A stretch of DNA of 64,000 nucleotides from Bacillota bacterium. Lineage in GTDB: Bacteria > Bacillota > Clostridia > Lachnospirales > Lachnospiraceae. A program made the translations under genes and the position numbers. Positions 37,150 through 46,250 of this stretch are shown piece by piece (positions within the stretch are counted from its first letter, which is position 1; the number at the start of each line of letters is the position of its first letter). The stretch lies in assembly GCA_030526045.1 (NCBI GenBank), contig JAUNDN010000005.1, positions 19,110 to 83,109 on the forward strand. Reading direction: 5' to 3'. Below the pieces are notes generated by a model, which saw only the letters and a program-made list of their open reading frames with translations, ran no database searches and was not told the origin of the DNA.

Positions 37150-37167
37150 TTCATTTCCTCTTTCAGA

Positions 37168-37431
37168 TTATTCTCCCAATCCGTTTTCAATTGCTTTTAC
37201 CAGTGCCTTAAGAGCTTCCTCTTCGTCAACACCCTCACAGCAAAACTCGATCTCATCACCGCATTTCACACATGCCCCCAGAACACTCAGCACACTCTTA
37301 GCATTTGCAGTGTTTTCCCTGAATGTAAAAGTAATTAGTGACTTAAACTGCATCGCTTCCTTACACAGAATGCCGGCAGGCCTCAAATGAAGCCCTGTAG
37401 GGTTCTTGATCACTACCTTCTGCCTTACCAT
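37168..37431 (-). CDS. ptsH: Phosphocarrier protein HPr
   Basis: 87 residues. His15 is present in GLHLRP (the usual Ala16 is Leu), and Ser46 in NAKSVLSVLG. So it can take phosphate from enzyme I for sugar transport and be modified by HprK. It is not beside ptsI; it lies between glmM and leuA. Start: ATG at 37431 with GGAGGG. Two Cys near 54-57 (ACVKC) are odd for HPr. A catabolite-control-only HPr paralogue is an alternative. Confidence 0.88.
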   Translation of the reverse strand: MVRQKVVIKNPTGLHLRPAGILCKEAMQFKSLITFTFRENTANAKSVLSVLGACVKCGDEIEFCCEGVDEEEALKALVKAIENGLGE

Positions 37432-37455
37432 ATCGTTTCCCTCCAATCACACGTT

Positions 37456-38805
37456 CTACAGCATTATATTTTGAATTAAATCGGCAAGCTCTCTTGCATC
37501 ATTCTCTATCATCTTTTGATCCTTGCCCTCAATCATTACACGTACAAGCGGCTCGGTTCCGGAAGGACGGATCAATACTCTTCCTTCTCCGGCAAATTTA
37601 TCCGTAAGTTTCTGAATCGCATCTGCGATCTCCGGATACTCCATGTATTTTTCTTTCTTATGATTCGGAACCTTTGCATTGACAAGAGCCTGTGGCAGAA
37701 CCTCCATCACCGTCGCAAGCTCGGAAAGAGGTTTTCCCGTCTCCACCATAACCTTCAAAAGATGCAATGCACTTAAGAGTCCGTCACCTGTCGTATTTTC
37801 CTTCAGGAAAATAATGTGTCCTGATTGTTCGCCACCCAGACTCGCCCCGATTTCCTTCATTCTTTCAAGAACATATCTGTCTCCGACCTTGGTCTGCTCC
37901 ATCTGAATTCCGTTCTTCTCCGCCATCAGAAAGAATCCCAGATTGCTCATTACAGTCGCAACAATGGTATCATTTGCAAGCTCGCCGTTTTCTTTCATAT
38001 GGTTACCGACAATCGCCATAATCTGATCGCCATCCACCACATTACCCAGTTCATCCACTGCAAGAAGTCTGTCCGCATCACCGTCAAAGGCAAGACCAAC
38101 ATTTGCCTTTTCATAAACAACCCTTGCCTTCAGCTCCTGCATATGCGTAGAACCACAGTTCGCATTAATATTGGTGCCATCAGGCATATTATGAATTGCT
38201 ACAACATTTGCACCAAGTTCCCTGATTGCTTCTACGGAAGTATAGTAAGAAGCTCCCTCCGCACAGTCGACCACGATCTTGAGTCCTGTGAGATCAACGT
38301 TTACGGACTGGATTGAGTGATTGATATATTCCTCTCTGGCATCGGTACGATACTTAATCTTTCCTACATTGGCGCCAATGGGAAACTTAATTCCCGTCAT
38401 TCCATTCTTAATGATTGATTCTATTTCATCCTCCAATGCATCAGGAAGCTTGTAACCGTTTCCGTCAAAGAATTTGATTCCGTTAAACTCTACCGGATTA
38501 TGGGATGCGGAAATTACAACTCCGGCATCTACCTTATACTTACGGGTAAGATAAGCCACTGCAGGAGTAGGAATCACGCCGACATATACTGCATTAGCCC
38601 CTACAGAACAGATACCTGCCATTAACGCATTGGCAAGCATATCTCCTGATATTCTGGTGTCACAACCAACCATAATTGTAGGTTTATGCATATTTTCTCT
38701 GGTAAGTACATAGGCACCTGCCTGCCCAAGCTGCATCGCCAGCAAAGGGGTCAGTTCATCATTTGCCACACCTCTCACACCATCCGTACCAAATAGTCTG
38801 CTCAT
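37456..38805 (-). CDS. glmM: Phosphoglucosamine mutase
   Basis: 449 residues. It starts RLFGTDGVRGVAN; the catalytic phosphoserine loop is ISASHNPVEFNG, the metal loop DGDADR and the phosphate-binding RPSGTEPLVR. It converts glucosamine-6-P to glucosamine-1-P for UDP-GlcNAc. The cdaA-cdaR-glmM order is conserved in Firmicutes, and GlmM can inhibit CdaA in several species. GGAGGAG precedes the ATG at slightly long spacing and overlaps the end of cdaR. Confidence 0.97.
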   Translation of the reverse strand: MSRLFGTDGVRGVANDELTPLLAMQLGQAGAYVLTRENMHKPTIMVGCDTRISGDMLANALMAGICSVGANAVYVGVIPTPAVAYLTRKYKVDAGVVISASHNPVEFNGIKFFDGNGYKLPDALEDEIESIIKNGMTGIKFPIGANVGKIKYRTDAREEYINHSIQSVNVDLTGLKIVVDCAEGASYYTSVEAIRELGANVVAIHNMPDGTNINANCGSTHMQELKARVVYEKANVGLAFDGDADRLLAVDELGNVVDGDQIMAIVGNHMKENGELANDTIVATVMSNLGFFLMAEKNGIQMEQTKVGDRYVLERMKEIGASLGGEQSGHIIFLKENTTGDGLLSALHLLKVMVETGKPLSELATVMEVLPQALVNAKVPNHKKEKYMEYPEIADAIQKLTDKFAGEGRVLIRPSGTEPLVRVMIEGKDQKMIENDARELADLIQNIML

Positions 38806-38813
38806 TCTATCTA

Positions 38814-40094
38814 TTACTCCTCCTCCGATTTTGATATATGCAATGTCACCGTAACCGGCTCCAACAGGGAAACATTGTCCGGCAAACCAAAATCAACCTC
38901 AACGGTATAGAATCCCGGCTCTGGATCCGTCATATCCCTTTCCTGTGTGAAATCCTTAATATCTATTGTTCCGCTGATATTGGATGCCTGTAGAGTAGCT
39001 ACATCTCTGGATAATCCAATAATCTCTATAATGAAGGTCTCTTCCAATCCTGTAATACTTGCATCATAGCCTTCCGGAAGATTGATAATCTGAACCCTCT
39101 CTTCTCTGACCTGAAGTTTCTTAGATATCTCGCCCTCAATGCAAACCGTTACGGTTCTGATTGCATCCTTCGAATTTGCAAGAATAACATAATCAGGTAA
39201 GTACGGTCTGATATCTACTTCTGTTGTATAGTCCTGCGTCAGATCACTGATATCCAATACGTCTTCCGGTATATTAATCTGCGTAATGTTGCGGATGGCA
39301 CTTGCCTTTCCTGCAATTACAACATTTTCTCCGCTTCCTATAATTTCACCTGTTGCCTGATATCCCGCTGCGGGAGTTCCGCTTGCACTGAAGTTTACGG
39401 AAACCGTGGCTGTCTGCCAGATATTAACCTTAACACCCACAGTCTTAATGTTCTGCGTAATATTCTTAGTATCTACAATATTGTCCTCTGCATCATACAG
39501 TTTAATTTCTGCATTCGTAACAATATCACTGGTCATACCGGTAACGTCCACATCCACGACAGCCTTCGTAACCTGATCAATTACTGATTCCGGACCCGAA
39601 ATTCTGACAAGATTCTGATCCGGTGTAATTTCCCCTACCATATATCCGGACGTAACCTGGCCGGATACGGTGGATTTCAATGATAATGCCTTACTCTTCT
39701 TATTTTCAATTTTTAGTTTGACTGTATCAATACTTCCTGTAATGCTACTGATGTTATTGGCATAAATGTCTGTCGATAGCTTAATTGCTATTGTGTCCAG
39801 ACTGCTGATCTCACTGACATCCGCTGTAGCAATAATATTTTCCGATTTCAGTTCACTGATTACGGAATGCGGTGCACGAACCGTCACCTTGCTGATGACA
39901 TCCGTATTATCAAGCACCTCATATACCTGACCGGAGTCTGTAATCATCTCTGTGTTAATCAGCTTAACCGGTATGTTATAATAGGGCTCTGATACCGTCG
40001 GATTATTTACACTGGTAACTACCAGCCAAAGTATCACTGCAAAAAAGACAGATGCAAGCTTCAGTCCAATATTATGGGTAAACTTATTTTTCAC
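38814..40094 (-). CDS. cdaR: CdaR / YbbR-domain regulator of diadenylate cyclase
   Basis: 426 residues. One N-terminal membrane segment (LASVFFAVILWLVVTSV) is followed by an extracellular region of about four YbbR repeats, each with a variant of the VRAPHSVISEL / VRISGPESVIDQV motif. It binds CdaA and modulates c-di-AMP synthesis. It starts with GTG at 40094 and overlaps cdaA by 11 bases. Confidence 0.92.
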   Translation of the reverse strand: MKNKFTHNIGLKLASVFFAVILWLVVTSVNNPTVSEPYYNIPVKLINTEMITDSGQVYEVLDNTDVISKVTVRAPHSVISELKSENIIATADVSEISSLDTIAIKLSTDIYANNISSITGSIDTVKLKIENKKSKALSLKSTVSGQVTSGYMVGEITPDQNLVRISGPESVIDQVTKAVVDVDVTGMTSDIVTNAEIKLYDAEDNIVDTKNITQNIKTVGVKVNIWQTATVSVNFSASGTPAAGYQATGEIIGSGENVVIAGKASAIRNITQINIPEDVLDISDLTQDYTTEVDIRPYLPDYVILANSKDAIRTVTVCIEGEISKKLQVREERVQIINLPEGYDASITGLEETFIIEIIGLSRDVATLQASNISGTIDIKDFTQERDMTDPEPGFYTVEVDFGLPDNVSLLEPVTVTLHISKSEEE

Positions 40095-40953
40095 CTTTGA
40101 ACCGTCCTTTCCACAGAATCCTCTTCCGGTTCTCCTCCTCCGGCTTATTCTGTATTGTCTTCAATTTCTCTTTTAACTCTTCTCCACTCAGGTTTCTTTC
40201 CAATTTCCCCCCAAAGGCCACGCTAATCTTTCCGGTTTCCTCCGATACAATAACGGTCAGAGAATCTGTAACCTCTGAAATTCCTACTCCGGCCCTGTGT
40301 CTGGTTCCCAGTTCCTTGCTAAGCGACATATTGTCAGAAAGGGGAAGATAGCAGGTTGCTGCTGTGATACGGTCTCCTCTTACGATTACCGCTCCGTCAT
40401 GGAGAGGGGTGTTATGCTCAAAAATATTGATCAAAAGTTGGCTTGTGACAATTCCGTCTACGTCAATTCCTGTTCTTTCATATTCATCCAACGCCTGATC
40501 TTGTTGCACAACAATAAGGGCACCGGTCTTCACCTTGCCCATTTCCACACATGCCTTTGCAATCTCATTAATTGTTTTATCTGAAAATCTTCCTTCGCCG
40601 GGATTTCTGCCAAGCTCAAACGGCATAATAGAACTGATCAGATTTTTTCGTCCAAGCTCTTCCACCGCCTTACGAAGCTCCGGCTGCAGAATAACAATAA
40701 TTGCTGTTACGGCAACGCTGAACATATTGTTTACAATCCACAATATCGTATTCATCTCAAAATACGCCGCCAGCAAAACAAAGGCTGCTATCACAAGAAT
40801 CCCCTTTAAGAGAGACCATGCCCGCGTATTTTTGACCCATACCAAAATATGATACAGCAGAAAAGAGAGAATGATGATCTCAGCAATATCCGCCCATCTG
40901 ATACCTGACACTCTCGACAGGTATGTTTCCATTATTTCTAAACCACGTAACAT
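40084..40953 (-). CDS. cdaA: Diadenylate cyclase CdaA
   Basis: 289 residues. Three N-terminal membrane segments (about 20-90), then the DAC domain with DGA at 186-188 and RHR at 218-220, the residues that bind ATP. It makes c-di-AMP, which controls potassium and osmolyte balance and wall integrity. AAGGA precedes the ATG at 40953; a second ATG seven codons inside lacks a site. It is directly downstream of two unknown membrane-protein genes. Confidence 0.97.
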   Translation of the reverse strand: MLRGLEIMETYLSRVSGIRWADIAEIIILSFLLYHILVWVKNTRAWSLLKGILVIAAFVLLAAYFEMNTILWIVNNMFSVAVTAIIVILQPELRKAVEELGRKNLISSIMPFELGRNPGEGRFSDKTINEIAKACVEMGKVKTGALIVVQQDQALDEYERTGIDVDGIVTSQLLINIFEHNTPLHDGAVIVRGDRITAATCYLPLSDNMSLSKELGTRHRAGVGISEVTDSLTVIVSEETGKISVAFGGKLERNLSGEELKEKLKTIQNKPEEENRKRILWKGRFKGEK

Positions 40954-40968
40954 TTAGTTATCCTTTTT

Positions 40969-41928
40969 CTACCTTCTTGACTGACTGCCGGAAGGTCTCC
41001 TTTTCGGCGTGTTAATTCTTTTCACTGTCTTTGACGGAGTAGCTACAGTAATTTTGGGTACCGCCTTAACGTAATAGTAGTACTCATCATCTTCGAACTG
41101 AACCTTCTCCACCCTGCTGTAGTCCACATGAAAAGCAAAGAATTCGACGATCTTCGCAATCAGTATGGAAAAAACAGTCCCGATAATGATTCCGACAATT
41201 GAAACATTTGTGTCAAAGATCAAATCTCCAATCAACAGAATCATGACATCCGCAATTGCACCTGCAATCATTGCAATAGTCCATGAATAATTGACTGACA
41301 TCCTCTTGATCAAATATACGATGACAATTGTGAGTGCAAACGCAAATATTGTCAGAAGCATCTCCTTATTATCCAGAAGTCCATCTACAATAAATCTGAA
41401 TTTTGTGGCCACATCCTCTGTATCCATACCTGAAAGTGCAGTGGCACTATCTGCAATATAGCTGATCAGATAGCTTACGACAACACCACATCCTACAGAG
41501 ATTACAGAAGCCGGTGTTCCGATCAAGCCCATGGTCAGCGGTATCGCATAGGGAATCTTCAGTACAAAGCATATCGGTGTCAATAGCACAACAAGTGTAT
41601 CCTTCGGCGAAAATCTGAAATATAGCAGAAACATCACCAAAAACAGAACCAGCGCAACTGCCGCACATTCCAGTGACAGCGCATACATATGAAGCACTGT
41701 AAATACTGCCGCTATAAAAATAATAAAATTCATCGGCATAAAAGAGCACATCAGTGCCACAATCAGCACGATGGAAATATCATCCAGCCTGTGCATATAA
41801 CCGATCTTGCCATTGATCATCATAAGAGAAGTAATTGCCAGAATCAGTTTCATCAACGGCTTCAGATAAACCTCATACTTGTTTATAAAACTTCTAATAT
41901 ACTGTTTTGCAACCAGTAATGTTGTCAT
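40969..41928 (-). CDS. Unknown polytopic membrane protein upstream of cdaA
   Basis: 319 residues with about eight membrane segments. The C-terminal tail of about 60 residues is soluble: acidic with four tyrosines in a row (DDEYYYYVK), then basic (PKRRPSGSQSRR). I do not recognise a named family. It starts at the ATG at 41928 behind GAGGAAG. It lies 15 bases before cdaA and 13 after another small membrane protein, so all are likely on one transcript. A role linked to c-di-AMP or envelope state is only suggested by position. Confidence 0.75.
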   Translation of the reverse strand: MTTLLVAKQYIRSFINKYEVYLKPLMKLILAITSLMMINGKIGYMHRLDDISIVLIVALMCSFMPMNFIIFIAAVFTVLHMYALSLECAAVALVLFLVMFLLYFRFSPKDTLVVLLTPICFVLKIPYAIPLTMGLIGTPASVISVGCGVVVSYLISYIADSATALSGMDTEDVATKFRFIVDGLLDNKEMLLTIFAFALTIVIVYLIKRMSVNYSWTIAMIAGAIADVMILLIGDLIFDTNVSIVGIIIGTVFSILIAKIVEFFAFHVDYSRVEKVQFEDDEYYYYVKAVPKITVATPSKTVKRINTPKRRPSGSQSRR

Positions 41929-41941
41929 ATGGTCTTCCTCA

Positions 41942-42328
41942 TCATTTATCATACATATTTGCTAATTTTTTCAGGTTTTCGTAATAGTGTCTCAAGCTCT
42001 TTCTGGCTTTGCTGTATCTGCTTGCAAAAAGCACATAAGAAATAACGCCGTATGCTCCCACGACGCATAAATATAAGATAATCACACTCTTTCCGAACTT
42101 AAGCAGATCCATCTTATAAATATCCTGCATAAATTCTTCAAAGTGGTAAAAAACATATACCGCAAATAACGCCAGAAAGGAGATTGTGGCGGCAATCACC
42201 GATTTCAAAACCTGAAATCCTATATAGTCTCCCCTAAAATAATGAGTAACGGCAATATCCTTTTTCCCTTTATTTGCCTCATAGGAAGCCATCTTGGTCA
42301 TCAAAATGACTTTTTCTTCATTAATCAT
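41942..42328 (-). CDS. Unknown small membrane protein
   Basis: 128 residues from the ATG at 42328 (AAAGG). About 40 charged N-terminal residues precede two membrane helices (about 46-66 and 80-105), then a basic helical tail (SRYSKARKSLRHYYENLKKLANMYDK). No family recognised. The pattern of N- and C-terminal soluble ends around two helices would suit a small partner of the larger membrane protein that follows 13 bases later. Confidence 0.7.
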   Translation of the reverse strand: MINEEKVILMTKMASYEANKGKKDIAVTHYFRGDYIGFQVLKSVIAATISFLALFAVYVFYHFEEFMQDIYKMDLLKFGKSVIILYLCVVGAYGVISYVLFASRYSKARKSLRHYYENLKKLANMYDK

Positions 42329-42372
42329 ATCATTACCTTTCAGCCGCAAGCCTGTCTGCCACAACTGGCTTC

Positions 42373-42780
42373 TTACAGAAAACGCATTTTATCCCGATCC
42401 TGTCTCTTCGCCGGCTTAACCTCAGGCTCACGGGGTTTATCCTGACTCATTGCATTCTTAAACCCATTAGTCATATCCAGCTTGCATTTGTCACAAAATC
42501 TTCCGGCGCGAATCATGGTTCCGCAGCTTTCGCATGGAATTCTGATAGGTGAATCATCCGCAAACTGAAGACGCTCCTCACGAATCCACTGACGAATCTG
42601 ACCCGGATCAACATCACATTCTTCAGAAACCTCTATTATATCAGCCCCATGATGCTCTTGTACATATTTCTTAACTTCCTGGAACTTAGCTTCCTGATCC
42701 TCTCTGCATTTAGGGCACATAATAGGACCTAATACATAATTGAATATTCTCCCGCATTTCCTGCAATTACGTACGTTCAT
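42373..42780 (-). CDS. yvyF: YvyF-like flagellar-region zinc-ribbon protein
   Basis: 135 residues. Two zinc ribbons, CRKCG...CPKC near the start and CESCG...CDKC near 88-105, flank a helix-turn-helix-like stretch (EVSEECDVDPGQIRQWIREERLQ). In Bacillus yvyF lies directly after comFC and before flgM, and the same order after comFC is seen here. It is a regulator or assembly factor for flagella in that setting; the exact role is not settled. No flgM follows in this window. The ATG has a good AGGAGG site. Confidence 0.8.
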   Translation of the reverse strand: MNVRNCRKCGRIFNYVLGPIMCPKCREDQEAKFQEVKKYVQEHHGADIIEVSEECDVDPGQIRQWIREERLQFADDSPIRIPCESCGTMIRAGRFCDKCKLDMTNGFKNAMSQDKPREPEVKPAKRQDRDKMRFL

Positions 42781-42798
42781 GATGAATACCTCCTGGAT

Positions 42799-43509
42799 TT
42801 AAATTCCCCGTCCAATGGTCAGCGCCATATAATACACGTTTTTGACTCCGGCATCATTCAAGACACCGGTCATGGCATCAATTGTACTGCCCGTAGTATA
42901 GATGTCGTCTATAATAACAATCGTATTTAATTTTACATCATTTTGCAGGATTTTGAAAGCCCTTTTCAAATTATTTTGCCTTTCCGAATGGCTCAGACTT
43001 TTGAGAGGCTTTGTTCGCTTCACCCGTTGTATTAATTTTGTATTGACCGGTATTCCCGAATGCCTTGAAAGCTCTCTTGCTACCAGCTCAGCCTGATTAT
43101 AACCCCTGCTTCTCATTCTTGAAGAATGAATCGGAACAGGAATCAGTGCATCAGGATTTATCATCTCCAGCCAGCGCATCCTTTTTTCATATAAATCTCT
43201 CCCATAGAAGGTTGCATATTCCATTCTCCCCGCATACTTAAAGCGAAATACGGAATCCGACATGCTTCCGTAATCATACAGTGCCGTCCCCCTGATGAAC
43301 AAATGTGGCAGTCTCTCACAGTCTCCGCAGTATTCCTTCTCTTCCTTTTTCAGCTGTTTTCCGCATTTCATGCAGTAAGGTTCCCTGATATATATGATTT
43401 TCCCCTTACAGCTATCACAAATATGTTCTTCCGGCTGATCCACAAGCGCATCGCAGACCACACACCGCCCCGGAAAAAGATAATTCAACAGATTTACTTT
43501 TTCTCCCAT
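42799..43509 (-). CDS. comFC: ComF family amidophosphoribosyltransferase-like protein
   Basis: 236 residues. An N-terminal zinc domain (CVVCD...CDSCKG...CMKCG...CGDC) precedes a phosphoribosyltransferase fold with the PRPP loop VIIDDIYTTGSTIDAM. ComFC is needed for DNA uptake during transformation in Bacillus and Haemophilus. The gene overlaps recD2 by 16 bases. There is no comFA in the window, so this fits the widespread ComF/GntX type; competence cannot be inferred. Confidence 0.92.
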   Translation of the reverse strand: MGEKVNLLNYLFPGRCVVCDALVDQPEEHICDSCKGKIIYIREPYCMKCGKQLKKEEKEYCGDCERLPHLFIRGTALYDYGSMSDSVFRFKYAGRMEYATFYGRDLYEKRMRWLEMINPDALIPVPIHSSRMRSRGYNQAELVARELSRHSGIPVNTKLIQRVKRTKPLKSLSHSERQNNLKRAFKILQNDVKLNTIVIIDDIYTTGSTIDAMTGVLNDAGVKNVYYMALTIGRGI

Positions 43510-45746
43510 CCGATCTCCGTTTCACTAATCTCTCGTATCCGGTCACACAAACCGGTATATCTCTTGTGATGTTCTTCATTACTGATCATTTCCTTCAGGG
43601 TACGGCTGCTCCCAAGTATTGTGACACATTTCCTGGCTCTGGTTACCGCAGTATACAACAGATTCCTGTTGAACAGCATTCTTGGACCTGCCAGAATCGG
43701 GAGAAGGACAGCTGGATATTCACTGCCCTGTGATTTATGTATCGTAATTGCATAAGCAAGCTCCAGTTCATCCAGTTGCGAAAAGGGATATTCTACTCGT
43801 CTGCATTCATCGAATTCTACCGTAAGGAGCTGTGCTGGCTCATCAATATCAACGATAATTCCCATATCTCCGTTAAAAACGCCCATCCCCTTATCTATTG
43901 GTATCCCATATTTACTTAAAATCTCCCAGGTGATCTGATAATTATTCTTAATCTGCATAACCTTATCTCCCTCACGGAAAAGCCTCTCTCCCGCAGAGTA
44001 TTCCCTTTTGTCACATGACGGGGGATTTAGGTATTTTTGAAGAATCTCATTTAATGCAATTACTCCCAGATTCCCCTTTCTCATGGGTGTCAGCACCTGA
44101 ATATCGTAGGGTTTTGCTTCCACATAGGGAGGAAGCTTCTCCTTGATAAGCTGGATCATATGCTTATAGATCACATTTACATCATTTCTCTCCAAAAAGA
44201 AGAAATCCCTGCTCTTATTGCTCAGTTCAATTTCCTCTCCGTGGTTTATTTTGTGTGCATTGACTACAATATCGCTCTCTCCCGCCTGCCGGAAGATCTT
44301 CTTAAGAACCACTACAGGAAATGCATCGCTTTCTATCAAGTCCCGCAAAATCTGCCCGGGGCCCACGCTTGGAAGCTGATCCACATCCCCCACCATGATC
44401 AGCCTAGTTCCCACACTGACTGCACTAAGCAGCGCCCGGAAAAGATGAATATCGACCATAGACATTTCATCTATAATAATAACGTCAGCCTCCAGCGGAT
44501 TTTCTTCATTTCTTTCAAATTGTGCATTTCTTCCTTCTTCCAATGCTCCGCTGATTTCAAGCAGACGATGAATGGTACGCGCCTCATATCCGGTCGCTTC
44601 CGTCATGCGCTTCGCAGCACGCCCTGTAGGTGCCGCCAACAGAATATCCATACCCTCCATTTCAAAAAAACGGATAATTGTATTGATTGTGGTTGTCTTT
44701 CCCGTACCCGGACCACCTGACAGGATCATCAGTCCGGATTTCACACTTTCAAGCACTGCCTGCCTCTGCAGTTCATCCAGTTCAATCCCTTGCTCCTGCT
44801 CCATACTTTGAAGAAGGCTCCGGACTCTTTCCTCTTTGGCTTCAAGCGACTCTTCTGATTCTTTTACATTCAAATCATGGAGCATTCTGGCACAGCTTAG
44901 CTCCGCATAATAATAGGACAATGCATAAACCCTTTTTTCTTCCCCCTTGGTTTTAATAACTAGCTTTTTATCTACAGCCAGATTTGAAAATTGCGGCTCA
45001 ATCATGTCCTTTTCAACCCCAAGCAACACAGAAGCACGTTCCTTCAACACCTCTGCCGGAAGATAAGTATGCCCTTCTGCCGACGCCTGTAGCAGCGTAT
45101 ATAGAATACCGCTTCTGATCCGATAATCCGAATCCGTATGTATACCGATTCTGGATGCAATTTCATCTGCAATCCGAAATCCCACCCCGTCAATGTCCTC
45201 TGCCAGGCGATAAGGATTTTCCTGCATCACACCGTAAAGGTTCATACCGTATCTTTTATAGATCTTTACTGCAAGAGTATTGGAAATGCCATATTTCTGC
45301 AAATATAAAAAGGCCTCTCTCATCTCCTTTTTATCAATGATCTGAACAGCTATTTCCTGTGCCTTACGCTCACTGATTCCCTTGACCTCCGCCAGTCTCT
45401 CCGGCTCCTCCTCAATAATTCTGAAAGTTTGATTCCCGAATTTCTTTACAATTCTTGAAGCCATGGCTTCGCCGATTCCCTTAATTGCACCGGATCCCAG
45501 ATATCGTTCCATACTTACAGTATCATCCGGTACAGATGCATGATAAGCTTCCACCTTCAATTGATTGCCATATACCGGATGATCCACATAATTACCGCTT
45601 AATTCAAGTGTTTCTCCTGCTTCAACAAATTGAAAATTTCCCACGCATATCAGTTCTTCCCCATCTGTCACAAAGGATAGTACGGTATATCCGTTTTCTC
45701 TATTCTGATAAATAATATGATCCACATATCCCTTAACTGTTTCCAA
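43494..45746 (-). CDS. recD2: RecD2-type ATP-dependent DNA helicase
   Basis: 750 residues. The N-terminal OB-fold-like part and helix-hairpin-helix region (about 80-200) are typical of RecD2. Walker A is GGPGTGKTTT, Walker B VIIIDEMSMVD, motif III VGDVDQLPSVG, and the C-terminal helicase block AITIHKSQGSEYP with YTAVTRAR. It unwinds DNA 5' to 3' and is linked to repair and mismatch correction rather than RecBCD. The start is TTG at 45746 with a perfect AGGAGG six bases upstream. It is the first of ten packed genes ending with leuA. Confidence 0.95.
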   Translation of the reverse strand: METVKGYVDHIIYQNRENGYTVLSFVTDGEELICVGNFQFVEAGETLELSGNYVDHPVYGNQLKVEAYHASVPDDTVSMERYLGSGAIKGIGEAMASRIVKKFGNQTFRIIEEEPERLAEVKGISERKAQEIAVQIIDKKEMREAFLYLQKYGISNTLAVKIYKRYGMNLYGVMQENPYRLAEDIDGVGFRIADEIASRIGIHTDSDYRIRSGILYTLLQASAEGHTYLPAEVLKERASVLLGVEKDMIEPQFSNLAVDKKLVIKTKGEEKRVYALSYYYAELSCARMLHDLNVKESEESLEAKEERVRSLLQSMEQEQGIELDELQRQAVLESVKSGLMILSGGPGTGKTTTINTIIRFFEMEGMDILLAAPTGRAAKRMTEATGYEARTIHRLLEISGALEEGRNAQFERNEENPLEADVIIIDEMSMVDIHLFRALLSAVSVGTRLIMVGDVDQLPSVGPGQILRDLIESDAFPVVVLKKIFRQAGESDIVVNAHKINHGEEIELSNKSRDFFFLERNDVNVIYKHMIQLIKEKLPPYVEAKPYDIQVLTPMRKGNLGVIALNEILQKYLNPPSCDKREYSAGERLFREGDKVMQIKNNYQITWEILSKYGIPIDKGMGVFNGDMGIIVDIDEPAQLLTVEFDECRRVEYPFSQLDELELAYAITIHKSQGSEYPAVLLPILAGPRMLFNRNLLYTAVTRARKCVTILGSSRTLKEMISNEEHHKRYTGLCDRIREISETEIGWEKK

Positions 45747-45773
45747 AGCAAACCTCCTGGTTTCCTGTAGTAT

Positions 45774-45822
45774 AAAAAGCTGCCAAATCAGACGGAATTC
45801 CGTCTCAAAATGGCAGCCTTTT
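45774..45822 (-). terminator. Terminator of the flagellar rod genes
   Basis: GGCTGCCA pairs with TGGCAGC around an inner 14-bp palindrome (GACGGAATTCCGTC). A T5 run follows on the minus strand. It lies after the rod-binding gene and before recD2. Confidence 0.85.
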
Positions 45823-45850
45823 TATTTCAAATTCAATCCATTAAGTAATT

Positions 45851-46204
45851 CTATAACCCATAGTTGCGCTTCATTTGCTCATACAGCATTTGTGCAAGCC
45901 CAAGTCCCTGTGTCTGCGTAGAAGTTGATGCCAGCTCCTGGATCGCAGAATCCTTAAAAAAATCCACCAAATTACCGTTCGGGTCAGTATCCTCTTCACT
46001 CTTGACGCAATCTACGGTCTTTTCCATTTCCTTAAAAACCTGTTCCAGAAAATAGGCCTCAAACTGCTTACAGGCATCCAGCAATTCATCATCCGTGGCC
46101 TTAGAATAGTCTGTGCTGTCAATCTTATTCTTTAGCTTTGTCTGTGCAGCACTCTGGTTCTGCATATAATCCTTATACAAAGGAGAAATATCACCAATAT
46201 CCAT
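45851..46204 (-). CDS. Rod-binding protein (FlgJ N-terminal domain-like)
   Basis: 117 residues, only the rod-binding half of FlgJ: CKQFEAYFLEQVFKEMEKTV, then DFFKDSAIQELASTSTQTQGLGLAQMLYEQMKRN. The C-terminal muramidase half is absent, as is common in Firmicutes. It probably caps or chaperones the rod during flagellar assembly. AGAGGAA precedes the ATG. It is the last of the mbl-flhO-flhP run. Confidence 0.88.
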   Translation of the reverse strand: MDIGDISPLYKDYMQNQSAAQTKLKNKIDSTDYSKATDDELLDACKQFEAYFLEQVFKEMEKTVDCVKSEEDTDPNGNLVDFFKDSAIQELASTSTQTQGLGLAQMLYEQMKRNYGL

Positions 46205-46250
46205 CGTCTGTTCCTCTTTACACCTCTACATAATGCTTTGCCGATTCCTG

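Noticed and set aside
37150-37167. T-box or leucine leader peptide before leuA
   Set aside because: Only 18 bases separate leuA from ptsH, too short for either.
45774-45822. Inner EcoRI-containing palindrome as an operator
   Set aside because: It is the inner stem of a terminator with a T-run directly after the flagellar rod genes, which explains it fully.
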